Shown piece by piece: positions 55,275 through 62,805 of a stretch of DNA of 64,000 bases (position 1 is its first letter; every line of letters begins with the position of its first letter). Made by a program: the position numbers and the translations under genes. Under the pieces are notes generated by a model. That model did no database searches. It was not told where the DNA came from and saw nothing but the letters and a program-made list of their open reading frames with translations. This stretch comes from Roseiarcus sp963776665 (lineage in GTDB: Bacteria; Pseudomonadota; Alphaproteobacteria; Rhizobiales; Beijerinckiaceae), in NCBI GenBank assembly GCA_963776665.1, contig CAVZNQ010000008.1, forward strand, positions 108,704 through 172,703. Direction: 5' to 3'.

Positions 55275-55915
55275 TGCCCGCTTGTCACTTTAAAGCTCTT
55301 CACGAGTATCGGTGCCGCCCCATCCGTCCCCTTGTCCATCTGGCTATACATGCCAAAACGTAAATTCCCTTCCGGAGTTTGAGCCCGGACCGCTTTCACA
55401 AGTTGACCATTGAGGTAGATGCTAATTTTTCCGCCAACGGTCGTCACGCGCAGCGCGTTGACGGCATCCGGTTCAGGCCTTAGTCCCGGCGGGTTGGGTA
55501 CCGTTGCAATGCTTTGCCAAACCCCATTTACCCTGGTGTACAAGCCGATCGATCCATTGGAGGAGAGCATAGCCATCCAATAATTGTTGTAATCAGCAGC
55601 CCAAAACTGCACAGCAAAGCCGTAGGTATTGTCGGCCGCAAATGACTTTGGAAGAATCACTTCTGCGCAATAATCGGCGTCAGTAGCGTGAAAAGTAAGA
55701 TTTTGACTGGCTATACTTGAGGTTTTCGAGCTCAGAGTTGAAACGAAATTGGGCGGATTTACCGTCGCTATTGGAGGTGTTAAATCCCATCCCCCAGTAT
55801 CGTCCTGGAACGTATCTTCAAAGATTATCTTCCCAACCTGTCCCTCGCATGCAACCGCGGAACCACAAAGAATGACCTGAAGTAAGGCAACGACATATAC
55901 AGTGTTACATGGCAT
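55160..55915 (-). CDS. secreted LamG/DUF1080-like protein with replaced C-terminus
   Basis: About 251 residues from ATG 55915. Signal peptide (VYVVALLQVILCGSAVACEG), then a concanavalin-like beta-sandwich: IIFEDTFQDDTGGWDLTP, FAVQFWAADYNNYWMAMLSS, YTRVNGVWQSIATVPNPP, ALRVTTVGGKISIYLNGQLV and NLRFGMYSQMD, as in DUF1080/3-keto-disaccharide hydrolase-like domains. The domain is essentially complete at LVKSFKVTSG. The last ~40 residues (from YRRTILWSR) are the out-of-frame reading of a mucR fragment, so the C-terminus has been replaced by recombination. Confidence 0.65.
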   Translation of the reverse strand: MPCNTVYVVALLQVILCGSAVACEGQVGKIIFEDTFQDDTGGWDLTPPIATVNPPNFVSTLSSKTSSIASQNLTFHATDADYCAEVILPKSFAADNTYGFAVQFWAADYNNYWMAMLSSNGSIGLYTRVNGVWQSIATVPNPPGLRPEPDAVNALRVTTVGGKISIYLNGQLVKAVRAQTPEGNLRFGMYSQMDKGTDGAAPILVKSFKVTSGQSYRRTILWSRPTTGPSEARRVESPFPASGRRAMRRWG

Positions 55916-56260
55916 CCGTCCCTCCCTCATTGCTCACAAGACTCGCTCTGCGCTAAATCGTTTTCAATTGAGATGGTCGAAACAAACAATTCAACGCGCA
56001 TTCCCTTTCTCAATCCCGAACTAGACTTTCTTGACATGGTCGGGCTGAGCCAATCTGCGCCGCATCGGAGATATTGACAAGCCTGAACCGGTGTCTGGGC
56101 CACGTTTTTTGAGATTCCGGTCAACGCCCTTGTCCGGCCCCAATTCGGCCGATGCGACTGTAAGTGGCATGGATCTGCCGTTGCACTGCGGACTTTAATT
56201 TTGCCCTTGGCCCAACGTAAGTGAAGTCTGGAAGGACGTGTTGAGTCTACTGCCAGGATT
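55916..56260. other. island stretch without recognised gene
   Basis: About 345 bp between two minus-strand secreted-protein genes. A 65-codon frame (55927-56124) has no ribosome binding site or domain. Probably the promoter region of the LamG-like gene. Confidence 0.45.
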
Positions 56261-56728
56261 TCAGAGGCCTCTGGCCAGCCAATACGAGAGCGCTTGCCCG
56301 AGTTCGGTTACGCGTCGGTGATTGGATTCCTCGAACCTCACCTGGTCTATCGCGGAAGCCCAATATCTTGCGGTCGCCCGCACTGGCCACTGTACGCCCC
56401 CAATCATTGCGACGCCGCTAATGTTGTCCCAAGCCCTGCTGTCCTTGAGTGGCCCCAAAGTGACATAGTCTATCCGCACAACCAGGGTGCCGCCTTGCGC
56501 CGTCATGCGGCCCGCCAGGGCTTGGGCAAGCTGATCCGGCAGTCCTTGCTGGACCCACGAGGCTGTCGGGTCGCCGACGTTTACGCGCAAAGGCGCGACA
56601 TCAACTCGAAAATTGCGGATGGGAAGGCCCGACTGCGCAAACGCGTTTTGACCGACGACCGCCGCGAGAAGCGCAAGGGCGGTGCATGCCGCAATCGCCA
56701 CGCGGCGTCTCAATCCAAGGGTATACAT
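56261..56728 (-). CDS. small exported hypothetical protein
   Basis: About 155 residues from ATG 56728. Signal peptide (VAIAACTALALLAAVVGQNAFAQ), then RNFRVDVAPLRVNVGDPTAS, GLPDQLAQALAGRM, GGTLVVRIDYVTLGPLKDS and ARYWASAIDQVRFEESNHRR. This resembles a periplasmic family found in Rhizobiales and Methylobacterium of unknown function. The reading frame looks intact. Confidence 0.68.
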   Translation of the reverse strand: MYTLGLRRRVAIAACTALALLAAVVGQNAFAQSGLPIRNFRVDVAPLRVNVGDPTASWVQQGLPDQLAQALAGRMTAQGGTLVVRIDYVTLGPLKDSRAWDNISGVAMIGGVQWPVRATARYWASAIDQVRFEESNHRRVTELGQALSYWLARGL

Positions 56729-56846
56729 GGTCTCTGCCTCCATAGTCCTCTTCAACACTCGGATAGGCCCGCTTATTCAGGCGCATCAGGTGCTCGCGTT
56801 AGGCGCTCGCGTGGTGATTGTGCCGCTCCGGGTATGGGACCAACGC

Positions 56847-57182
56847 CTATTCCTTCTTAGCTCTCAGATCTAAATTCGCGCTTGTCGAAAAATGACTTAT
56901 TATCTTCGCTAATCGTTCATCGGAATCCTCTATATCATCTCCGTGATAGTATGCAACCAATGAACCTTCATTTCCGATGAGATAGATCGCTTTATCTAGA
57001 TCCACTTTGTTGTCAGTATCGAACATACCCAATATCGCTGAACGGATTTCGCGAAATTTGTCTGACCATTTGTCGCCTCCGATTGTGTTGGTCTCGTCGC
57101 CCAATTCCCCCTCGGCGTGCAATAGGGCCAGATACGCGATCCTGGCTAGTTCTCCAACCTTTTGATTACTTGATACTGCCAT
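56847..57182 (-). CDS. hypothetical tellurite-resistance-TerB-like helical protein
   Basis: About 111 residues from ATG 57182. Mostly helical and acidic: SNQKVGELARIAYLALLHAE, SDKFREIRSAILGMFDTDN, DLDKAIYLIGNEGSLVAYYH. The early helix resembles helical-bundle stress proteins but I cannot assign a family firmly. Its start overlaps the upstream gene by about 35 bp, so the two may be co-translated. Confidence 0.5.
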   Translation of the reverse strand: MAVSSNQKVGELARIAYLALLHAEGELGDETNTIGGDKWSDKFREIRSAILGMFDTDNKVDLDKAIYLIGNEGSLVAYYHGDDIEDSDERLAKIISHFSTSANLDLRAKKE

Positions 57183-57445
57183 TGCCGTTCTCCGCTTAAG
57201 CTGACAACAGACCAATATCGACCTCGCCGATTATCTCCAAGAGGAACCGCTTCGTCAAAATCGCCAAGAGCCGGATCGCCGGTCGGAAGAACGCGATGGC
57301 CCCGCAATGTCCTTCCTCCGACCGCCAACGCATCCGCCAAACGGATCGCGTGTTCAGAGCTGCGCGCCTCTTTTGGATCGCACGCAACGATTTCGCCGCC
57401 ATCATCCTCAGACTTCTTGAACGCAAGCGCGACATAGTAGGTCAT
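57146..57445 (-). CDS. hypothetical protein of a small rhizobial family
   Basis: 99 residues. MTYYVALAFKKSEDDGGEIV, ARSSEHAIRLADALA and LPTGDPALGDFDEAVPLGD match the pattern of a short alphaproteobacterial protein (TYFVALPF ... AxxRAE ... FSRTGDPxxGxFxDA). Function unknown. It ends inside the start of the next minus-strand gene. Confidence 0.6.
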   Translation of the reverse strand: MTYYVALAFKKSEDDGGEIVACDPKEARSSEHAIRLADALAVGGRTLRGHRVLPTGDPALGDFDEAVPLGDNRRGRYWSVVSLSGERQWQYQVIKRLEN

Positions 57446-57543
57446 GCGGCCATTGGAGGGGCTTCCCGTTCACAGGTGAGAGGCTAGCGAAATTGGGCCT
57501 GACAAAGGTTGGGGTAGTTTCGTTTGTCGCCGCCGCGCCGCAA

Positions 57544-58140
57544 TCACCTGAGAAGAGCGCGCAGCCTCGTTTCTATTATATTATAGGCGTCGGCCGGTAT
57601 AACGTCACTTTCAATAATCGGGACTTGCCGACGCACTTCCGCCAGTTCAACCGACCCGCGCTCCGCGTAGTAATGGCTTTTAGCGGTAATTCCAAATAAT
57701 CCCCAAATTGTCGCCATTCCTATGTACCCGGCTATCTGGTCTTTTGATAGAGCGATGGCAGGTTCAAATAAATTTGTCGCCGTAAAACCAATCTTATTGG
57801 CCTCATCTGTTCGCTTATTCTTCAACGCTTTTCCAAGAGAGACTATTTCCCGGAACCCGCTTTCGCAAAGAATTTGTGATATTTGCGCTCGGATAACATG
57901 CGGGCGTTCATGGCCTAACGGCTCGTATGAAGTAACCAGCTGTTTTTCCATAGACGCTGAGATAAAAGAATCAAGCAGTTCCGTTTCGGCGAGCGCTTGG
58001 AAAATTGTGTCTATGACTATTGGCGCAACTCGATGCCATGGCGGAGTGCGTGCTTCCAGCAAGCTCCTGAGCGCGGCGGCTTGATCACCTGTCATTGTCG
58101 GCCGAGCCTTTGCGCCGAACAGTCGACTCAAGATGGACAT
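57544..58140 (-). CDS. hypothetical protein
   Basis: 198 residues from ATG 58140; the frame is open to 58182. MSILSRLFGAKARPTMTGDQ, PPWHRVAPIVIDTIFQALAE, ALKNKRTDEANKIGFTATNL and SKDQIAGYIGMATIWGLFGI show a largely helical protein with one hydrophobic stretch. No domain is recognised. More A+T-rich than the core genome. Confidence 0.58.
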   Translation of the reverse strand: MSILSRLFGAKARPTMTGDQAAALRSLLEARTPPWHRVAPIVIDTIFQALAETELLDSFISASMEKQLVTSYEPLGHERPHVIRAQISQILCESGFREIVSLGKALKNKRTDEANKIGFTATNLFEPAIALSKDQIAGYIGMATIWGLFGITAKSHYYAERGSVELAEVRRQVPIIESDVIPADAYNIIETRLRALLR

Positions 58141-58676
58141 GAAGGATGTTGCTCGTTCGCGGGTCTCCAAACCTACTATCACACAATGTCCACCGATGCT
58201 GCACTTGAATACGCTGGTGACGAACGGTGGGACGCAAACTGAGCCTCGTCGTCACCACTTCCCAACTTCGCGTTGCTCGGCGGTTCAAATACGACAGTCA
58301 CCCTGTCGATTTCCGCAAGACTGCCACCCGCCTTGGTGGCAGCGATAATATCGAAGCAGTTTCATTTCGGCGCAGAGAGTCCGCCGCGATACATGGTAAT
58401 CCCGCCCTCACAGCGAGTGCGACCAGACGCAACTCCAGATCGCTGCGTCAGCGCAGAGAAGTTGGCCGCTCTGCCACCACGCGTACTCGGGTCTCGACAG
58501 CATGTCTTGCGGTGAAGACGTACACACTTCCGTTGACCCGTATAAGTTTATTACTTTCTATAAGTCCCGCTGACGCACCCGAAAAGCATGTGCACCTGTT
58601 CCAGCCCTTGGGCAGAGCGAATGTTACACTTGTCGAAACTACGCTTGCGAGGACGATAGCAGAACTTAGGGAACCT
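58141..58676. other. island stretch without recognised gene
   Basis: About 535 bp. A plus-strand frame (58227-58712) has no recognisable domain and looks like non-coding sequence. Nothing else can be assigned. Confidence 0.45.
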
Positions 58677-58997
58677 TCAGAGACGCTCCTTGAGCGGATC
58701 CAATATTCGTGAGCACAATATGCGGCGTTGTTTGCTAGACATATCAGACGCTAGAACCGACGCGCTTCCTAGCGCATACCCCATCATGCCGCTACCATTA
58801 CCCTCTCGGCATTCATCCGAACAAAACCTCTGGCGCCATGCCTTTCGCTCGAATTCCTTGAAACAGCGCCCACAGACGAACAAACCATTATCGCGCCTTT
58901 TTCTACGCGCGCACCCAGTGCAATAGTGATCACGATGCTCATTTTTGAGGAAAATGCGAGAGCAGCGGATGTCGCGCGCCGTGGTTGGGACCATCAA
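58677..58997 (-). CDS. possible small zinc-ribbon protein
   Basis: Up to 106 residues. The middle holds CTGCARRKRRDN, VCGRCFKEFERKAW and RQRFCSDECREGN, that is CxxC-x12-CxxC followed by C-x3-C, which would suit two zinc sites. The start is uncertain. It could be the remnant of a larger phage-type protein, and the C-terminal 30 residues look unstructured. Confidence 0.42.
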   Translation of the reverse strand: MMVPTTARDIRCSRIFLKNEHRDHYCTGCARRKRRDNGLFVCGRCFKEFERKAWRQRFCSDECREGNGSGMMGYALGSASVLASDMSSKQRRILCSRILDPLKERL

Positions 58998-59037
58998 AAG
59001 TCATTGAGGCGCACCGGAGACTCGCCCAGCGCTCGAT

Positions 59038-59595
59038 CTAAGCGTTCGATCTTGGACGCAGCAAGTCCGGGATGTTGGATCTGCGCCGTCCGACTGTGGA
59101 CCTTGATTTTCCCTGTTCCAACTCAAGGGCTAGGCGAAACAGCGGACCGTCTTGTGCCAAATTCAAATTCAAAACACGTTGCAGTTGCAGCCGGATTCGC
59201 CAGCCTTCCCTTTCTGACCCAGCCCGAGTCTGTCTCGCCAAAGCCGCTCGCTCGGCCGAGTATTTGGGGGCGACCATTGGATAGTCAGAAGGCAGATTCC
59301 ATTTCTTGCGATACTGTTCTGGTGTCAGTCCAAGCGCCGCCAGATGACGGCGTAGAGATTTGAATTTTTTGCCGTCCTCCAGACAGATCAAATAGTCCGG
59401 CGTTATGGACTTTCGGATGGTCACTGCGGGCTGTTGGGGCTCAACTGGCAGCGCGGCGGGGGGCGACTCCGTTCCAAGCCTTGAAATAGCTGAATGCACC
59501 GCCAGAAGAAGATTGGGCAGATCGCCTTTTGGCACAGTGTTATTCGAGACATAAGCCGCCACGAGTTCGGCGGTTAATTCCATTGGCTCTGCCAT
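59038..59595 (-). CDS. mucR: MucR/Ros family zinc-finger regulator
   Basis: 185 residues from ATG 59595 (GGGAGAG upstream). Seen: ELTAELVAAYVSNN, PNLLLAVHSAISRLG, TPDYLICLEDGKKFKSLRRH (C2H2-type finger) and LTPEQYRKKWNLPSDYPMVA. MucR proteins bind A+T-rich targets and control exopolysaccharide, motility and acquired DNA in Rhizobiales. The C-terminus is about 50 residues longer than usual (from TRAGSEREGW), possibly a readthrough product of a lost stop. Its presence in an acquired island suggests silencing or self-regulation (inference). Confidence 0.92.
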   Translation of the reverse strand: MAEPMELTAELVAAYVSNNTVPKGDLPNLLLAVHSAISRLGTESPPAALPVEPQQPAVTIRKSITPDYLICLEDGKKFKSLRRHLAALGLTPEQYRKKWNLPSDYPMVAPKYSAERAALARQTRAGSEREGWRIRLQLQRVLNLNLAQDGPLFRLALELEQGKSRSTVGRRRSNIPDLLRPRSNA

Positions 59596-59669
59596 GACTG
59601 ATCTCTCCCGCGCTGACATCTCCCGCGCGCCCGCAACCGATCAGGGGCGCGGGCGCTTCTCATGTGGCT

Positions 59670-59915
59670 CTAGTGACAGACGTGGTAGTGAACGTGACCA
59701 TACCGATCGTGGTAGCGGCAGCGATGCCCCGGACCGCCAAGCACTGAGCCGGGCCGAGTCGCCACCGCACCGACCGCGCCCCCGACCACCGCTCCGACCG
59801 GACCGCCGATCGCGGCACCGGCCACCACGCCCCCAGCTGTGCCGACGGTCTGTGTGGGGGTAGCGCAAGCGCCAAGCGCTAGGCATCCCAGCGCAACCAA
59901 AACGATTTTGTTCAT
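59670..59915 (-). CDS. glycine-zipper lipoprotein
   Basis: 81 residues from ATG 59915. Lipoprotein signal MNKIVLVALGCLALGAC with Cys17, then GTAGGVVAGAAIGGPVGAVV (a glycine zipper) and a His/Tyr-rich tail (HRCRYHDRYGHVHYHVCH) likely to bind metal. Such small outer-membrane lipoproteins are common in Rhizobiales. A good ribosome binding site (GGGAGGAACATT) precedes it. Confidence 0.82.
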   Translation of the reverse strand: MNKIVLVALGCLALGACATPTQTVGTAGGVVAGAAIGGPVGAVVGGAVGAVATRPGSVLGGPGHRCRYHDRYGHVHYHVCH

Positions 59916-60331
59916 AATGTTCCTCCCGCCCTTTGTGACAAATCGATAACACAAAAAGCGCGCCGTTGCTCCGCAATTCTTCTGCCGATCTTTGGCACGA
60001 CCGAGCTACGAGCATTGCTATTTGAACGCACAGCTTCTCGCGGTTGCGTCCGGACGCGGCAGGATAGTGTGAGATGCTCCTCCGCCCAGGCGCGCCCGCC
60101 AAGAGCGCCTGGGGACGGCATCTGTGACCAGCGCAGCAGCTGTTGTAACTCACCGCCAATCATCATCGGCGCGTTACATCGCCACGCACCGCTGGACGCT
60201 CGCCGGGGGAGATTAACCCAGCGAAAAAGCCCCTCCGAGCCAGGAGATTGGGCCGGAGGGGACGCTCGCGGCTTGCGGCTGACGAAGGCCTTTGCCGCGA
60301 GCTATCCGCGCAAGGATTGGTGCGCGGAATC
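59916..60331. other. intergenic stretch without recognised gene
   Basis: About 415 bp between the glycine-zipper gene and the phage-like small genes. No supported gene is seen. GCGAAAAAGCCCCTCCGAGCC near 60221-60241 followed by GGCCGGAGGGG could form a partial stem. Confidence 0.4.
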
Positions 60332-60526
60332 TCAATCGAGAACGGGAACTGGCGTTGCTGCGTCCTTCACGATCTCCGCAGCGAACTTCTGCCAAGCCGC
60401 GATAGCCGCATTGCGTCGCGTCAGATCGTTCTTCGTTAGAAATCCATTCTCTTCGGGGTAAGGCTCGCGATTCAAAAAGAATTCCGCTTGGCGCCGGGTA
60501 GCGTCGTCGGCATATGGATCAACTAC
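60332..60526 (-). CDS. small phage-associated protein, start unclear
   Basis: In frame from about 60526 the codons read VVDPYADDATRRQAEFFLNR, EPYPEENGFLTKNDLTRRNA and AIAAWQKFAAEIVKDAATP, ending VPVLD and stop. This is coherent protein sequence but it has no ATG/GTG/TTG start at its beginning; an ATT at 60529 or a frameshift from the overlapping coiled-coil gene are options. It lies directly after that gene in the prophage-like module. Confidence 0.5.
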   Translation of the reverse strand, partial: VVDPYADDATRRQAEFFLNREPYPEENGFLTKNDLTRRNAAIAAWQKFAAEIVKDAATPVPVLD

Positions 60527-61031
60527 AATTCCGGCTTACGAATCTCAGCTCCGCCCGTTTGGCTCCGAGCCGCTCAACCAGATCCTGCGCTTCAGCGATA
60601 AGCCGCTCGACCTCCCCACGAGTGACCGCGAAAACGGCCTTCTCACGCCTTCGGCGCGCGCTGGACAGGTGATAGGTCGGCATCTTTGCCCCGTCCCGCA
60701 CGATGTCCAGCGCCGTCCTCGCCGCCGCGACATCGTCATCGGCCAACTCTTTCGCCTGTCGCGCCTTCCGCAGACCTTCGCCTGCGGGTGGCGTTTTGTC
60801 CGACGACGCGGCCTCGACCAATCGGGCGGCCTGGGCTTCCCGTGCGGTTTCCAGCGCCTCCGTTGCCGCTGTGTGGGCCTCCTCAGCGGCGTTCAATCGA
60901 AGGCTGGCCCGATCAATCGCGGCCTGGGCCTTCGCAGTTTCGGCCTCCGATTCATCGTGCTCCTTGATTGCAGCCGCCAATTCTTCGCGGGGATCAAGGG
61001 CCCTCTCGTTAGTCAACACGGGCGCGCTCAT
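60519..61031 (-). CDS. coiled-coil phage-associated protein
   Basis: 170 residues. Long heptad-like stretches: AAAIKEHDESEAETAKAQAA, LNAAEEAHTAATEALETARE, LRKARQAKELADDDVAAART and VERLIAEAQDLVERLGAKRA. It resembles scaffold- or tail-related coiled-coil proteins near terminase genes in rhizobial prophages, though I cannot name it. The ATG shares its A with the stop of the upstream 70-codon frame. Confidence 0.55.
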   Translation of the reverse strand: MSAPVLTNERALDPREELAAAIKEHDESEAETAKAQAAIDRASLRLNAAEEAHTAATEALETAREAQAARLVEAASSDKTPPAGEGLRKARQAKELADDDVAAARTALDIVRDGAKMPTYHLSSARRRREKAVFAVTRGEVERLIAEAQDLVERLGAKRAELRFVSRNCS

Positions 61032-61243
61032 CAGGCGAACCCAATTCGATCAAAGCCCGGATAGCGCTCGCCCAGCGATTTAAGCCGGGCTGAGTCCGCC
61101 GCTATCGCGGGCTTACGCGGACCGGTTTGCATCGGGTGAACATCGATCTTCCGAAGAGGGCTTTTCAAGGATCTAGCCCGAGGGCCGCCATCGAGGTAAT
61201 TGAAGCCATCATGTGTTCTAAAAGACGTTGGGTTGAAAAACAT
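61031..61243 (-). CDS. small phage-associated hypothetical protein
   Basis: 70 residues: MFFNPTSFRTHDGFNYLDGG, RARSLKSPLRKIDVHPMQTG, ADSARLKSLGERYPGFDRIG. No domain recognised. Its stop overlaps the next gene's ATG (TGATG), typical of a tight phage operon, which is the main reason to accept it. Confidence 0.45.
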   Translation of the reverse strand: MFFNPTSFRTHDGFNYLDGGPRARSLKSPLRKIDVHPMQTGPRKPAIAADSARLKSLGERYPGFDRIGFA

Positions 61244-61258
61244 TACGCAACAAAGAAC

Positions 61259-61477
61259 TCAGTCTTCCTCGCTCGGCCGTGAAGGTCCAGCAAACGGGCG
61301 GCGCTCATGGTCGAGGCGAATCGTCGCTGCAAAGCCCGGATCCGGCCTCATCGCACCGCGCAGCCTGCGGCGCTCAACTGGACCTTGATGCGGGAACACC
61401 TGCGCCTGGAAATAGGTCACGCCGAGGCCAATATCGGGTTGCTGGCCCGCAGCGATGTCGTCATCCGGATTTGTCAT
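61259..61477 (-). CDS. small phage-associated hypothetical protein
   Basis: 72 residues from ATG 61477 (GTGGGGA upstream). MTNPDDDIAAGQQPDIGLGV, TYFQAQVFPHQGPVERRRLR, FAATIRLDHERRPFAGPSRP. No domain recognised. Position and direction suit the terminase-led module. Confidence 0.45.
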   Translation of the reverse strand: MTNPDDDIAAGQQPDIGLGVTYFQAQVFPHQGPVERRRLRGAMRPDPGFAATIRLDHERRPFAGPSRPSEED

Positions 61478-61666
61478 TAATGTTCCCCACCTAAACTTGC
61501 CCCGACTGCGCGAGCATCGCCATTGAGTCGGGCCGCCCGCCGCTTCAAACAATATCGGTGGCGCGGCGCGCGTGGCCTCTTCCTGGCCCTTCTTGGAAGC
61601 CGGTGGGGTCGAGCTTTAGGGAGAATCGGTAGTCTACGATTGTGGGCATTTGCTAATTCCAAAAGG

Positions 61667-62693
61667 CTAAAATGTTGTCTGGGCTTGGCCGGTGCCGTAC
61701 TTTCGACCGACCTGCGCCATTTGAGCCGCGAACGTCCGGGCCGTATCCATCGAGATATTAAGAACAGGCCTCGCGGTGCCCATGAGCGCCGCACAGCCCG
61801 CGACTGCATTGGCCAAGTCGTCGTGGCCGCCGGGCGCGTGATCAATGGAGTCGCGTCCGCTGCGCGCGGTTCGTCGCTCAAGGGCAACGAATTGGGTGAT
61901 CATGCGCTGGTTGTCGATAAGGTCCAGGCGCCCGGAATTCAGTAGAGGCAAAAAGCTGAGGAACAAATCGCTGCGATTCAGTTCGGCCGGCTCATAGCGG
62001 ATGCCATGCACCTGGAAGCGCTCTGCCGGCCATTCGCCTCCATATCTGTCGCCCTTCACGCTTGAGACGCGGTAGGCCTTCAGCGTGCCGGCAAATTCCG
62101 CAACGGCCGCTTCGGGCGAAAGGGCGCTCTGCGCTCAAGGATGCAGTCGATGACAACTCGACCGCCGCTCTCGCTGTGACCGATGGCGAACGTCATGGAG
62201 TCGGACGAGCCGCCAGATGGATCAACGAACGCGGTATATCGAATGCCCGATAGCGGGGCCCGAACCGTCACGCCGGTTGCGACACAAGCTTCGATCGCCT
62301 CACGATCAACAAACGCCTCAAGGTCAGTCCGAAACTCGGCCTCATACTCGCTTGCCGCTTCCGGGTCCGCTCTTCCGCCTCGTCAATGACCCTCTGCGGT
62401 ACGGTCGCGTTCATCGTCCGGGTAGGGGCCTTCCAAACAAGAACCAGGGGATCGTCCGGCCCGTAGTAGCGTTTGAACATCCCGTAAAGCTCGCCGCGCT
62501 TGGCATGGGGCGACGATATGGCGATCAGCGGGCCGCCAGTCGTCGCAAGCGACGGCCGAAGCGCCTTTAGGATTTCCTTGTCGGGATTGGCGCTGTCGTC
62601 GCTCCGCCAGAAGGCGAGTTCATCTGCAATCGCGCCAATCGCCTTAATGCCCCGAATCGTGCGGAATGAAGCCGGCCGCACTTGGATATCGAC
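61667..62693 (-). pseudogene. phage terminase large subunit, main body, broken
   Basis: Three successive minus-strand frames give one terminase. Frame 1: VDIQVRPASFRTIRGIKAIG, AIADELAFWRSDDSANPDKE, LKALRPSLATTGGPLIAISS, VWKAPTRTMNATVPQRVIDE. After a 1-nt loss near 62366 frame 2 reads DPEAASEYEAEFRTDLEAFV, then RYTAFVDPSGGSSDSMTFAI. After another near 62128 frame 3 reads TLKAYRVSSVKGDRYGGEWP, PAELNRSDLFLSFLPLLNSG and RDSIDHAPGGHDDLANAVAG, the nuclease-domain end. The ATPase part with Walker A is missing; the gene begins abruptly at ~62693, where an inverted N-terminal piece starts. Confidence 0.88.
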
Positions 62694-62805
62694 AGAAAGC
62701 TGGCAGGCTTGGCGTGTCCTTTTGATTGCGATTGTCGGCGAGGAACTGACCGACGAGGAGCGAGCCATATTCAAGGCCCTCACGGATCGTGATAGCGAGC
62801 CGCCG
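62692..62805 (+). pseudogene. inverted N-terminal fragment of the terminase large subunit
   Basis: On the plus strand 38 codons read TESWQAWRVLLIAIVGEELT then DEERAIFKALTDRDSEPP, the pattern of the terminase N-terminus just before the ATPase domain (ESWxAWRxLLxAxxGExLTxxExxxFxxxTGRxxxPP). It lies head-to-head with the terminase body (minus strand, starting ~62693) and is followed without gap by mocD-like sequence at ~62806. Confidence 0.68.

Noticed and set aside
55927..56124. 65-codon minus-strand frame upstream of the LamG-like gene
   Set aside because: No ribosome binding site, signal peptide or domain; likely part of the promoter region.
53188..62800. A second copy of the tRNA-Phe 3' end as right attachment site
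   Set aside because: I looked for CCCCTGGGCACCA-like sequence through the island and saw none, so no att pair is claimed.
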